DNA of 64,000 nt from Deltaproteobacteria bacterium (GTDB lineage Bacteria; Myxococcota_A; Polyangia; Nannocystales; Nannocystaceae): contig JADJEE010000012.1 in the NCBI GenBank assembly GCA_016709225.1, forward strand, positions 3,515,501 through 3,579,500. Direction: 5' to 3'. A program made the translations under genes and the position numbers. Shown here in pieces: positions 45,170-54,212 of this stretch. The notes beneath the pieces were generated by a model. It did not search any database, had not been told where the DNA came from, and saw only the letters and a list, made by a program, of their open reading frames with translations. Numbering within the stretch: the stretch's first letter is position 1; each line of letters begins with the position of its first letter.

Positions 45170-47332
45170 ATGGCGGGTCCACACAGCTTCTTCGTCACCG
45201 CCGCGCGCGGGTTGGTGCCGCTGGTCGCCGACGAGCTGCAGCAGCTCGGCGCACGCGTGGTTCGTCCCGAGCCGGGTGGCGTGCGCGTGCGCGGGCCGCT
45301 GTCGTTCGGCTACCGCATCTGTCTGTGGTCGCGCTGCGCCTCGCGGGTGATCCTGCACCTGCACGACGCCGCGATCGGTAGCGTCGACGATCTCTACCAG
45401 GCTGCGTACGCGCTCGCCTGGGAGGACCACCTCGCGCCCGAGGGCACGCTCTGCGTCGATGTCGTCGCGCGCGGCGAGGTCATCACGCACTCACAGTTTG
45501 CCGCGCAGCGCGTGAAGGATGCGGTCGTCGATCGCATGCGCGCCCGCTTCGGTCAGCGCCCCTCGGTCGACCTCCACGCGCCCGACGTGCGCATCGCCGT
45601 CTACGTGCGCGGCCGCGGCTGCAGCATCGGCATCGACCTCTCGGGCGAGTCGCTGCATCGCCGCCACTGGCGCGGCGATCACGGGCCCGCGCCGATCAAG
45701 GAGAACCTGGCGGCCGCGCTGCTGCTGCGCGCCGACTGGCCCGCGCGCGCGAGCGCCGGTGAGCCCTTGGTCGATCCGGTCTGTGGCGCCGGCACGATCG
45801 CCATCGAGGCCGCCTGCATTGCGGCCGATCGCGCGCCCGCGTTGCTGCGCGCCCGCTTCGGCTTCACGCACTGGCGCGGCCACGACGTCGACGTGTGGAC
45901 CGAGCTCTCCGCCGAGGCCCGCGCCCGCGCCGAGGCCGGAGCCACGCGCGAGCTGCCGAGCATCGTCGGCTACGACGTCGATCGCCGCGTGCTCGAGCAC
46001 GCCCGCGGCAACGCCACGCGGGCCGGCGTTGCCGCGATGGTGCGGTTCGAGCCCACCGCGGTGGTGCAGTGCCGCCCGCCGCAGCCGGGGCCTGGCCTCG
46101 TGGTCGGCAATCCTCCATACGGCGAGCGGCTCGGCAGCGAGGCTGCAGTGCGGCAGCTGTACCAAGAGCTCGATGCGACGCTACGGCGCGAGTTCGACGG
46201 CTGGCATGCCGAGCTGATCGTCGCCGAGTCGTCGCCGACCGAGCTGCTGGGTCTGCCGATCGATCCGCAGACCATCGACAACGGTGCGATCCCCTGTCGC
46301 TGGGTTGCGGGCACCGTCGGTGCGCCGTTGCCGGAGCCGAGCGACGACGACGGCGATGACGCGACCGCGAGCCCGCGAAGCCCCGCGATCCCCGAGGCCG
46401 AGATCGCGGCGTTCCGCGCTCGGCTGCAGCGCAACCTCGCCAAGCTACAGCCGTGGCTCGATCGCTACCAGGTCGAGTGCGCGCGGCTGTACGACTCCGA
46501 CGTGCCGAACTTCCGCGCGATCATCGATCGCTACGGCGCGCACGTGCATCTGCAGGAGTACCAGGCCCCGCGCAAGGTCGATCCGCAGCTGGCGGGCCTG
46601 CGCCTGCAGGCGATGATCGACGCCACCGCCGAGGTGCTCGGCGTGCGGGCCTCGGCGATCGCGGTCAAGCGTCGCCGCTCGCAGGCGGCGGCGGGGCAGT
46701 ACGGCCGCTTCGCCGATCGCGGCGAGGAGCTGCTGGTGCGCGAGGGCCCGTGGCGCTTCCTCGTCAACCTGCACGACTACCTCGACACCGGGCTGTTCCT
46801 CGACCACCGCGGCTTCCGGCGGCTGGTCGCGTCGTCGGTCGCCAAGGGCATGCGCGTGCTCAACCTCTTCGCGTACACCGGCACCATCTCGGTCGCCGCT
46901 GCGCATGCCGGCGCGCGCACGACCACCGTCGATCTCTCGAATCGCTACCTCGAGTGGGCGCGCCGGAACTTCGCCGCCAACGCGCTCGACGTGCGCGCGC
47001 ACGAGTTCGTCCGCGCCGACATCGTGCAGTGGCTCGGCCAGCATCGCGGGCGCTACGACCTCATCGTGTGCGACCCGCCCAGCTACTCGGCCTCCAAGTC
47101 GATGGCGGGCACCTTCGAGATCGAGCGCGATCACCCGGCGCTGTTGCGGGCCTGCATCGACCGACTCGCCGAGGGCGGCACGCTGCTGTTCTCGACCAAC
47201 AAGCGCGGCTTCGTGCTCGACCCCGAGCTCACCGGCTTCGTCGATGTCACCGCGTCGACGCTGGATCCCGACGTGCAGCGCGAACCGCCGCCGCACCGTG
47301 CGTGGCGCTACGGCGGCCGCACGCGATCGTAG
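45170..47332 (+). CDS. rlmKL: bifunctional 23S rRNA methyltransferase RlmK/RlmL
   Basis: A 720-residue two-enzyme fusion that makes m2G2445 (RlmL half) and m7G2069 (RlmK half) in 23S rRNA. The N-terminal THUMP domain (about 1-165) precedes the RlmL methyltransferase with DPVCGAGTIAIEAAC and the catalytic NPPY near 314-317. The RlmK half begins near 410; its SAM site is VLNLFAYTGTISVAAAHAGA and its catalytic motif is VCDPPSYSASK near 635. Length fits Gammaproteobacterial RlmKL. It starts 6 bases after the M24-like gene. Confidence 0.95.
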   Translation: MAGPHSFFVTAARGLVPLVADELQQLGARVVRPEPGGVRVRGPLSFGYRICLWSRCASRVILHLHDAAIGSVDDLYQAAYALAWEDHLAPEGTLCVDVVARGEVITHSQFAAQRVKDAVVDRMRARFGQRPSVDLHAPDVRIAVYVRGRGCSIGIDLSGESLHRRHWRGDHGPAPIKENLAAALLLRADWPARASAGEPLVDPVCGAGTIAIEAACIAADRAPALLRARFGFTHWRGHDVDVWTELSAEARARAEAGATRELPSIVGYDVDRRVLEHARGNATRAGVAAMVRFEPTAVVQCRPPQPGPGLVVGNPPYGERLGSEAAVRQLYQELDATLRREFDGWHAELIVAESSPTELLGLPIDPQTIDNGAIPCRWVAGTVGAPLPEPSDDDGDDATASPRSPAIPEAEIAAFRARLQRNLAKLQPWLDRYQVECARLYDSDVPNFRAIIDRYGAHVHLQEYQAPRKVDPQLAGLRLQAMIDATAEVLGVRASAIAVKRRRSQAAAGQYGRFADRGEELLVREGPWRFLVNLHDYLDTGLFLDHRGFRRLVASSVAKGMRVLNLFAYTGTISVAAAHAGARTTTVDLSNRYLEWARRNFAANALDVRAHEFVRADIVQWLGQHRGRYDLIVCDPPSYSASKSMAGTFEIERDHPALLRACIDRLAEGGTLLFSTNKRGFVLDPELTGFVDVTASTLDPDVQREPPPHRAWRYGGRTRS

Positions 47333-47402
47333 GGGCCGGGCCGCCGCTTCGTGTACGTGGGGGTGATCCGAGCCTCTCGGTCGCGACGTATCGATCTCGA
47401 CG

Positions 47403-47747
47403 ATGGGGCGATGCCGAGGCAACCTGGGTCCGCGACAACGACGGCTGCGATGGCAGGCGGCCGCGGCCGCAGCCCTCACGATCGCGGCGTTGCTGCCCTT
47501 CGCCGAGACGTTCGGGGTGCTCGTCGTGCTGGTCGTGCTCGTCGGCCTGGGCAGCTTCTGCGCGCTGCAGGCCCGCGCGCACACCTGCGCCGTGTTGGCG
47601 ATGCGAGGGCTTCGCAACCTCGATCGCGGTGTCGAGCCGGAGCCGGATCACCTCGCGCGCGTGCAGGCGATCGCAGCTGCCCATCGGATCGTGCTGGGAT
47701 GCGCCGGCACCACCGTCGGCGCCGCAGTGCTCGCCATGCTCTGTTGA
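47403..47747 (+). CDS. small membrane protein
   Basis: A 114-residue protein: Arg-rich N-terminus, a long hydrophobic stretch of about 35 residues (ALTIAALLPFAETFGVLVVL onward) likely crossing twice, and a final hydrophobic segment (LGCAGTTVGAAVLAML). Codon bias supports it but is weaker than in neighbours. No family is recognised. The ATG at 47403 is the start. Confidence 0.55.
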   Translation: MGRCRGNLGPRQRRLRWQAAAAAALTIAALLPFAETFGVLVVLVVLVGLGSFCALQARAHTCAVLAMRGLRNLDRGVEPEPDHLARVQAIAAAHRIVLGCAGTTVGAAVLAMLC

Positions 47748-47905
47748 CTCGGGTGGGCGTGCGGGCACGCGCGGCAACGAGCGTAGCCGGCTGCGGCAAC
47801 TGCCGACTCGGTCGGCGGCGCGTCACGCGACGGATTTCCTGCGTGATTTCGAGCGGGCCGCTGCGACCACCGGCTGACCCAGCCTTTGCACAGGGCGGCC
47901 GCGAC

Positions 47906-48523
47906 ATGCGAGCCACCGTCCTCTCGTTCCTCGTGCTCGGCCTCGGCGCCTGCTCCGTCTCCACCTCTGATGCCGGCGGCGGCGACGTCGATCGCGGCGG
48001 GATCGGCAAGGCCGACCTCGTCGGCAGCTGCGTCACCAAGAAGGGCAAGGAGCTCTGTGGTGGCAAGGGCCGCGGCAACTGCTGGTGCGACGAGCTGTGC
48101 CTCGACTTCGGCGACTGCTGCAGCGACGCCGACGAGATCTGCGGCATCGAGGAGCCCGAGCCCGAGGGCGACGCGTGCGGCGGACTGCAGGGCCTCATCT
48201 GCGCCGACGACGAGTTCTGCGCCTTCGCCCCCGAGCAGAACTGCGGCTTCGCCGATCAGCTCGGCGAATGCGCGCCGCGTCCCGAGGCCTGCATCGCGCT
48301 GTTCGACCCCGTCTGCGGCTGCGACGGCCAGACCTACGGCAACAGCTGCAACGCCGCGAGCGCGGGCGTCAGCGTCGCCCACGACGGTGCCTGCGAGATC
48401 TTCTGCGGTGGCTTCGCCAACCTGCCGTGCCCCGAGGGCATGGTCTGCGGCGACGACCCCGACGACGGCTGCGACCCGGCCAACGGCGGTGCCGACTGCG
48501 GTGGCATCTGCGTGCCCGAGTAG
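47906..48523 (+). CDS. somatomedin-B-like and Kazal-type inhibitor lipoprotein
   Basis: A 205-residue secreted protein. The signal ends in the LGLGAC lipobox (Cys16). Residues 42-79 have the Cys pattern of somatomedin B (CGGKGRGNCWCDELC then FGDCC). Residues 122-163 form a Kazal serine-protease-inhibitor domain, with FDPVCGCDGQTYGNSCNAAS matching the family core. A third Cys-rich block closes the protein. Kazal domains block subtilisin- and trypsin-like proteases; the next gene is an S8 protease, so a protecting or regulating inhibitor is an attractive inference. A strong hairpin 30 bases downstream separates their transcripts. Confidence 0.88.
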   Translation: MRATVLSFLVLGLGACSVSTSDAGGGDVDRGGIGKADLVGSCVTKKGKELCGGKGRGNCWCDELCLDFGDCCSDADEICGIEEPEPEGDACGGLQGLICADDEFCAFAPEQNCGFADQLGECAPRPEACIALFDPVCGCDGQTYGNSCNAASAGVSVAHDGACEIFCGGFANLPCPEGMVCGDDPDDGCDPANGGADCGGICVPE

Positions 48524-48553
48524 GCCGACGCGCGCTCGACCCTGCCGTCCGAC

Positions 48554-48584
48554 CGTCGGTGGCATCCTCGGGATGCCACCGACG
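48554..48584 (+). terminator. perfect 14-pair hairpin after the Kazal lipoprotein
   Basis: Arms CGTCGGTGGCATCC and GGATGCCACCGACG enclose a 3-base loop. It starts 30 bases after the stop at 48523 and lies before the S8 protease gene. There is no U-tract, but a tight perfect stem fits a factor-independent terminator in a GC-rich genome. Confidence 0.65.
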
Positions 48585-48756
48585 TAAGCTGGCGCACCAA
48601 GAAAACTCCTCCGCGCCCGTCATCGCAGCGATTCCCGTCGTCCATGGGGGTTCGTTGCGTGATCCGGTACGCCCGTCGCGACTCTACCGGGGCCATGGCC
48701 CCACCTCGGGGTCGAGGCATGGCAGACACCGCATCGCGAGTGGGATGGAGATGGAC

Positions 48757-50205
48757 ATGAACCTGCGTTGGCAATCGCGTTGGCAATGGATGGGTGCGTT
48801 GGTGCTCGGCGTGATCGCCGGGGCGTGTAGCGTCGAGGTGGTCGACGCGGAGGTCGACGACGAAGGGGACTCGGACGTCGACTTCCGCGTCGGGCCGCCA
48901 CCGCCGCCCGCAGTGCTCGATGTCGAGGCGCAGGTGTGCCCGGGTTGGCGGCAGATCGCGCGGCGCCACGCGTCGGGGGACTGTCCCAACATCGCGTCGC
49001 CGAACGGCGGCTGGCAGGGCAGCAAGATGTTCCCCGGCTGGACCGAGGCGAACAGCTGGGCCGGCCGCTACTGCATCTACGATTTCCTGGGCGCGGGGCT
49101 GCCGCAGGGCAACGACCTCCTCGCGCTCAAGAAGCCCGCCTTCCAGGTGGTCGCCCCCGACTGCATCGCGAACACGGCACAGACCAGCCTCGACGAGCAG
49201 CTCAACCCCGAGCTGAGTCGCTTGACGGAGAGTCGCATCGACGCGGTGACGGGTCAGGAGATCGACATCGATGGTACGGCGAGCGGTCGTGAGGGGGTCC
49301 GCGTGGCGGTGGTCGACACGACGCCACCGGTGGACCCCGCCAACCCACGCGACGATCACGGCATCGTCGTCGCCGAGCTCATCACCGACATCGCCCACGG
49401 CTGCGAGACGTACTCGCCATTTTGCAAGGTGGTGATCGACAACGTGCTGGGCCTGCCGCGCTACGGGCTCATGAAGGCCGACGTCGATACGACGGGGCGC
49501 GGCGGCTTCGCGGGGTTCCACAGCGATCTCGCGCGTGGGGTCTACACCGCGGTGCGCAACTGGGAGCTGGCCGGCGGATCCTACAAGCTCATCATCAACC
49601 TCAGCGTCGGCTGGCTGCCGCCGTTCGGGGTCGCGGGCCAGTCACCGGCGGTCGACGCCCTGCAGCTCGCGCTGCAGCGCGCCAGCTGCAAGGGCGCGGT
49701 GATCATCGCGGCGGCCGGCAACGACAGCGACGACTGCCTCGAAGGGCCGTTGATGCCGGCAGCGTGGGAGGAGCTCGCCGCCCCGACGGCCACGGAGTGC
49801 CCGCTGGAGCCGATCGGCATCGCAGCACCGGTGAGCCCCGGCAGTGCGACGTACTTGCCGCTGGTGTACTCGGTCGGCGGCGTCGACTACGACGACGAGG
49901 CGGTGTCGGTCTCTCGGCCCGGGGGGCGCCCGCGACTTGCCGCGATCGCCGACCACGTGGTCGGGTCCGATCTCGGTCGCACTGCGCGGACCGGCACCTC
50001 GATGGCCGCGGCCACCGTCAGCGGTATCGCGGCGCTGGTGTGGAGCTACCGCGACACGCTCACCGGACCCGAGATCATGGAGCTGTTGTGGGACGCGGGC
50101 GTGCCGACCGGTGACAGCTCGGACTACTCGCTCGGGGGCCGCCTACGAGATCCGTCGCGCGACCGCATGTGGTGCGCTCTCCGAGGCATGCGCGACGCCC
50201 GGTGA
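48757..50205 (+). CDS. S8 (subtilisin-like) protease, frameshifted N-terminal part
   Basis: A 482-codon frame with a GVIAGAC lipobox, an acidic/Pro linker and a Cys-rich pro-region (about 50-140). The S8 domain has the catalytic Asp187 in VAVVDTTPP, His201 in DDHGIVVAEL and Ser415 in GTSMAAATVSGIAALVW, plus the oxyanion Asn in AAAGND. The Asp-His distance is short for the family. A five-G run at 50134-50138 holds one base too many: downstream the meaningful reading continues in the next frame to 50791. After the run this frame gives a random 22-residue tail. The ATG at 48757 follows GGAG by 6 bases. Confidence 0.85.
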   Translation: MNLRWQSRWQWMGALVLGVIAGACSVEVVDAEVDDEGDSDVDFRVGPPPPPAVLDVEAQVCPGWRQIARRHASGDCPNIASPNGGWQGSKMFPGWTEANSWAGRYCIYDFLGAGLPQGNDLLALKKPAFQVVAPDCIANTAQTSLDEQLNPELSRLTESRIDAVTGQEIDIDGTASGREGVRVAVVDTTPPVDPANPRDDHGIVVAELITDIAHGCETYSPFCKVVIDNVLGLPRYGLMKADVDTTGRGGFAGFHSDLARGVYTAVRNWELAGGSYKLIINLSVGWLPPFGVAGQSPAVDALQLALQRASCKGAVIIAAAGNDSDDCLEGPLMPAAWEELAAPTATECPLEPIGIAAPVSPGSATYLPLVYSVGGVDYDDEAVSVSRPGGRPRLAAIADHVVGSDLGRTARTGTSMAAATVSGIAALVWSYRDTLTGPEIMELLWDAGVPTGDSSDYSLGGRLRDPSRDRMWCALRGMRDAR

Positions 50206-50791
50206 CTGTCCGCCGTCGTTCAACCTCGGCTGCCGCACGACGTGGCGCTCGACCGACACGCTCGAGGCCACGATCGCTGCGATCGTGCCCGAGCAGACCT
50301 CGCAGGTGCAGATGCTCGCGGCCAGCTTCCCCGACGAGACCTGTGCGGAGTACTGCGGCGAGTTCGCCGACAACTACTACTCGGGCGGGCTCGCGACGAC
50401 CTGCGAGCCGCTCGAGGGCGAGGCCCGCACGGACTACCTGACCAAGCCGGCTCCGGGCAACCCCGCGTGCCCGACGTGCGGGATCATCACGAGCGGCGAC
50501 CCCGACGACAAGTCGACGGTCTACGAAGTCTACCTCATCGCCTCACTGGCCGCGAGCTACAGCTCGCAATCGATCCTCGCGATCTCGGTGGACCTGCTCA
50601 TGGCCGACGGCACCAAGATGACCGTGCGCATCGACCCGGCCGAGGCCGCCCTCACGACCACCGCGCACAAGCTCCAGCTCGTGCCGGACCCTGCCACGCC
50701 CTTCACGAGCAAGGTCGAGAGCGGCACCATCAGCATCTCGTTCCCCAACCAAGTCGTGGTCGGCGATCTGCTGCCGCCGGTGTCGATGTAG
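50135..50791 (+). pseudogene. C-terminal continuation of the S8 protease, out of frame
   Basis: From the G run at 50134-50138 the +1 frame gives about 218 codons of coding-like sequence: AAYEIRRATACGALSEACAT, CRTTWRSTDTLEATIAAIVP, then a beta-rich Cys-containing domain (SQSILAISVDLLMADGTKMT, SKVESGTISISFPNQ) ending at 50791. Removing one G would join it to the S8 domain into a protein of about 677 residues. It has no start codon or ribosome site of its own. Either a real inactivating mutation, phase variation in the G run, or a sequencing error. It converges on the CHAT gene. Confidence 0.75.
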
Positions 50792-50796
50792 CGGCG

Positions 50797-53499
50797 TCAG
50801 CGAACCAACAATCGAAACCCCGCCCAGGCGTCCGGTGCTGCATCGGACGCCTGGCGGCGTTGATACGCGCGTCGCACCGCCGCGGTGGCATCGAAGGCAC
50901 CCGGCGCCGCGCTGCCGTCGTACAGCGCACGCGCGAAGGCGGCGGAGTCCTCGTCGCCGAGCTTGCGATCGCCCACCAAGACGGCGTCCGCGCCGGCGAG
51001 GAGGAAGGCGCGACCCAGGCTCATGCCGCCATCGACCAGCGCCGATCGAACCGCACCGGTCTCGCAGCCGGCGAGCACGACGAAGCGAGGCACCCGCGGC
51101 AGCGCCAGCACGTCGGCGGCCTCGATGGTGCTGCCGCGATCGAGCAGCAACGCACCGTCCCAACCATCGTCGCCGCGGTGGGCACCGTGCCCGGCGTAGT
51201 GGAACAGCTCGACCTCGCCCATGCCCGCGAGTACCTCGGTGCGTCCGGCTGCGCTGCCCTGCAGCAGCTGCACCTGCCACGCGGCCGCGCGCAGGGCCTC
51301 GACGACGAGCTGCTGCTCGGCGCGCGCCTGCGGCAGATCCTCCGACGGATCGGCGACCACCATCGCGCGAGCCGACGGCGCGGCCACGCTGCGGCGGGGG
51401 AGGTCGAGGCCGTAGGCGACCGCCACGCGATCGACCAGCGGTGCGCCGTGCGTGCGTGCGGCGTGCAGCGGCACCGTCCACGCAGCGCCCACCGGCAACA
51501 CCCGCAGGCGCTCGACGTCCGCGAGGTCGTCGCCGAGCCCATCCACGAGTGCGGCGCCCCATGTCATCGCATCCGCCTCGTGCTCGGGGATTTCGGTGGC
51601 GTGCCAGGCACGAGCGCCCGCGGGCCCGTGGACGATCGCGAGGGTCTCGTCGCGCGCGGGGAGCAGCGCGAGCAACAGCTCGTCGGGGGCGCGCGGACGC
51701 AGCAGCGAGCAGTCGTCGTATGTGTGCGAACCAGGCGCTCCGGCTTGCTCGAGCAGGTTCAATGCCTCGCGTCGTCGCTCGTCACGGCGCGCGCGTCGTC
51801 GCCGTTGTTCGTCCGCGGAGTACTCCCAGTCTGCGGCAGCCTCGAGGTCGAGCTCGCTGCGGATCTGCGCAAAGGCGTCGGACTGTGCCAGCTCCGAGGG
51901 TCGCTCACCGCCGGCGCGGCGGTCCGCAGCACGCAGGGCTCGACCTCGTGCCAGACGAATGCGACACAGTGCCTCGTCGACGCGTCCGCTTCGCAGCAGC
52001 GCGTCGACCAGGCCCCTCGCGCTGGTGAAGCGCGCGGAGATCAGCGTCTCGCGCCCCTGCGCGAGCCCGAGGCTCGAGACCTCGGCGTCGAGGATGGCCT
52101 CGGCACGTCGCCACGCATCGAGCGCGGCCGCGTCGAGCTCGAAGCGCTCGAGCAGCAGCGCCCGCTGTACCGCGGTACGCCAGCGCAACCTCGCCTCGCC
52201 AGCACCCTCGCGCTCGAGCAGCAGCGGCACGGGGGCGAGCTCCCAGCGATTCGACGCCATCGCGAGGTTGAGTGCCAGGTAGTCGATCTCGGGCAGCAGG
52301 CCCGTCGACGCGGCGGGCAGATCATCGCTGCGGATCCGCTCGAGCCACGCGATCGCACCCTCGAGGTCGCCGCCTTCGAGCAGCGCCGAGGCCAGGTTGA
52401 TGCGCGCCAAGAGCCGGCTGCGGGGGTCGTCACAGTCGCCGCGCTCGTAGAGATCGAGCTCCTCGAGCCACCACTCGATCGGGGGATCATCGATCAAGCT
52501 GGTCTCGACGAGGGTCTGCAGCGGCCACGCGGCGTTGTTGATGCCCTGTGCACGCGCGCAGGCGTCACTGCGCTCGCGCGCGCTGGCATAGAGGCGCTGT
52601 GACGCCGCACGCGTGGCCTCGACCCGTCCGAGCTCCGCGAGCAGGGCGCTGCGCTGCTCGGAGGCGGCGTCGTAGTCGGCGGTCATGCCGAAGCGCTCGG
52701 CCCAACGCGCCGAGCTCTCGAACAGCTGCACCGCCGTCGAGAGCTCGCCACGCTTCATCGCCCACAGCCCCCGGGAGTAGCGGGCGCGCAGGTCGAGCTC
52801 CGGTCGCCACGCGTGATCCAAGCGCGCGCTCCACTGTGTGGCGCACGCCCGATCGCCGGTGCGCTCGACACAGGTGAACAGCAGGGCGGTCGCGACGTGC
52901 ACGAACAGCTTGTCGAGTCCGGCCTGCGCCGCCAGCTCGGCGGCCTCGCGCAGGCGACCCACGGCGTGCTCGGGCCCCAACGCCGCATCGCACGTGAAGA
53001 CCTCCTGGATCCGCGCCTGCACCCGCTGGAACACGCCGACACTGGGCGCGAGCTGACGCAGCCCGCGGCAGCCCTCGTCGACGCGCCCCTCCGCGAGCGA
53101 GGCGAGTGCGCCGGCAACCGCGGCGTCGCTGGGCTGCCACTCGATCGCGAGCGTGCCCTCGACGCCCGCGCCGGTGACCGAGACCTCGCGTGCACCGGCG
53201 GGGACCTCGATCCGCGCCAGCGTGCCGCCGTCGGCGAGCGTGGTGCTGGGGACGGTGGCGGTGCCGTCGACTCGCACGGTCAGCACGGTGCTCGGCGGCA
53301 CGTCGACCCACAGCCGCAGGCGCGCCGCCGCGCCACGCTCGAGCAGCATGCATGCGTCCTCGACCCAGTCGTCGCAGCCCGCCCAAGCCGGGGCCACCGA
53401 CGCCGGCGCGGCACTCGGCGCCGGCGCGACCTCGTCGGTCGAACGATCACAACCCAGTGGCAGCAACGCGAGTGCGAGTGGCAGCCAGCGCGATCTCAT
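50797..53499 (-). CDS. TPR-CHAT caspase-like protease lipoprotein
   Basis: A 900-residue protein with an LLPLGC lipobox. After a short beta domain (about 40-115), the middle (about 120-560) is made of TPR-like helical pairs (AELAAQAGLDKLFVHVATAL, RINLASALLEGGDLEGAIAW). The C-terminal CHAT domain has His771 in FHYAGHGAH and Cys812 in VVLAGCETG, the caspase-like dyad, then GMSLGRAFLLAGADAVLVGD. So it is a separase/caspase-fold peptidase outside the cytoplasm. It overlaps the single-span protein gene by four bases (ATGA), and an ECF sigma gene leads the unit, so expression and activity are likely tied to that sigma factor. Confidence 0.9.
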   Translation of the reverse strand: MRSRWLPLALALLPLGCDRSTDEVAPAPSAAPASVAPAWAGCDDWVEDACMLLERGAAARLRLWVDVPPSTVLTVRVDGTATVPSTTLADGGTLARIEVPAGAREVSVTGAGVEGTLAIEWQPSDAAVAGALASLAEGRVDEGCRGLRQLAPSVGVFQRVQARIQEVFTCDAALGPEHAVGRLREAAELAAQAGLDKLFVHVATALLFTCVERTGDRACATQWSARLDHAWRPELDLRARYSRGLWAMKRGELSTAVQLFESSARWAERFGMTADYDAASEQRSALLAELGRVEATRAASQRLYASARERSDACARAQGINNAAWPLQTLVETSLIDDPPIEWWLEELDLYERGDCDDPRSRLLARINLASALLEGGDLEGAIAWLERIRSDDLPAASTGLLPEIDYLALNLAMASNRWELAPVPLLLEREGAGEARLRWRTAVQRALLLERFELDAAALDAWRRAEAILDAEVSSLGLAQGRETLISARFTSARGLVDALLRSGRVDEALCRIRLARGRALRAADRRAGGERPSELAQSDAFAQIRSELDLEAAADWEYSADEQRRRRARRDERRREALNLLEQAGAPGSHTYDDCSLLRPRAPDELLLALLPARDETLAIVHGPAGARAWHATEIPEHEADAMTWGAALVDGLGDDLADVERLRVLPVGAAWTVPLHAARTHGAPLVDRVAVAYGLDLPRRSVAAPSARAMVVADPSEDLPQARAEQQLVVEALRAAAWQVQLLQGSAAGRTEVLAGMGEVELFHYAGHGAHRGDDGWDGALLLDRGSTIEAADVLALPRVPRFVVLAGCETGAVRSALVDGGMSLGRAFLLAGADAVLVGDRKLGDEDSAAFARALYDGSAAPGAFDATAAVRRAYQRRQASDAAPDAWAGFRLLVR

Positions 53500-54212
53500 C
53501 CAGGCGCGGCGAGTTTCACCCGAAACCCGACCTTGCGCACGTTGGGCTGCGCGAGCACCTCGCGGGCGTCGCCCGGGGCCGCATCGGCCGGCGAGAGCAC
53601 CACCCAGATCTGCCACGCACCCGGCTCCAACGCGACCAGAGCATCGAGCGGGCCGCTCACGCGCACGGCCCCGCTGGGGGACACCTGTGCGGGCACGCGC
53701 GCGGTCACGTCGGCGCGACCGGGTGACTGCGCGACGAGGTCGACCACCATCGCTGCCGTCGAGGGTGCCGCGGGTGTGAGCGTGACCTCGATGCGATCGC
53801 CCGGCGCGAGCGCGAGCTCGCGGTCGACGTCACCGGGCTCGGCGCGCACCGTCGCAGCACCGCCGCGCAGCTCCGTCAGCTCGTAGCTCGGCAGCGGTGC
53901 GACCGAGCCCCCGGGCCGCGCCAGCCACAGCACCAGCACGGCTGCGATGGCGAGCGCGACCGCCACGAGGCCGACGGCCCGTCCGCGTGTCGCCTTGGGT
54001 GCCGCGGTGATCGGCGTGACCTGTGCGGCCGCGGTATCACCGTCGACCTCGGCGAACACGGCGTCGAGCAACGCGTCGCGCTCGGCGCTGTCGAACGGTG
54101 CGATCAGCTCGGGCGCGGGGATCGGCAATGGCTGTGCGTCGGGCATCGAGGTGTCCGGGGCGTTCCCACGTCGTTGCGTGCGTGCCAGGGCGCGCAGGAG
54201 TTCGTCATCCAC
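53496..54212 (-). CDS. single-span membrane protein, anti-sigma-like
   Basis: A 238-residue bitopic protein. The cytosolic N-terminus (about 1-85, ELLRALARTQRRGNAPD, AERDALLDAVFAEV) is helical, a single span lies near 90-110 (AVGLVAVALAIAAVLVLWLA), and the C-terminal half is a periplasmic beta domain (YELTELRGGAATVRAEPGDV, GAWQIWVVLSPADA). This is the layout of an anti-sigma regulator, although no zinc anti-sigma motif is present. The GTG at 54212 has GGGGGAGG 6 bases upstream. It overlaps the sigma gene by eight bases and the CHAT gene by four. Confidence 0.8.
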   Translation of the reverse strand: MDDELLRALARTQRRGNAPDTSMPDAQPLPIPAPELIAPFDSAERDALLDAVFAEVDGDTAAAQVTPITAAPKATRGRAVGLVAVALAIAAVLVLWLARPGGSVAPLPSYELTELRGGAATVRAEPGDVDRELALAPGDRIEVTLTPAAPSTAAMVVDLVAQSPGRADVTARVPAQVSPSGAVRVSGPLDALVALEPGAWQIWVVLSPADAAPGDAREVLAQPNVRKVGFRVKLAAPG

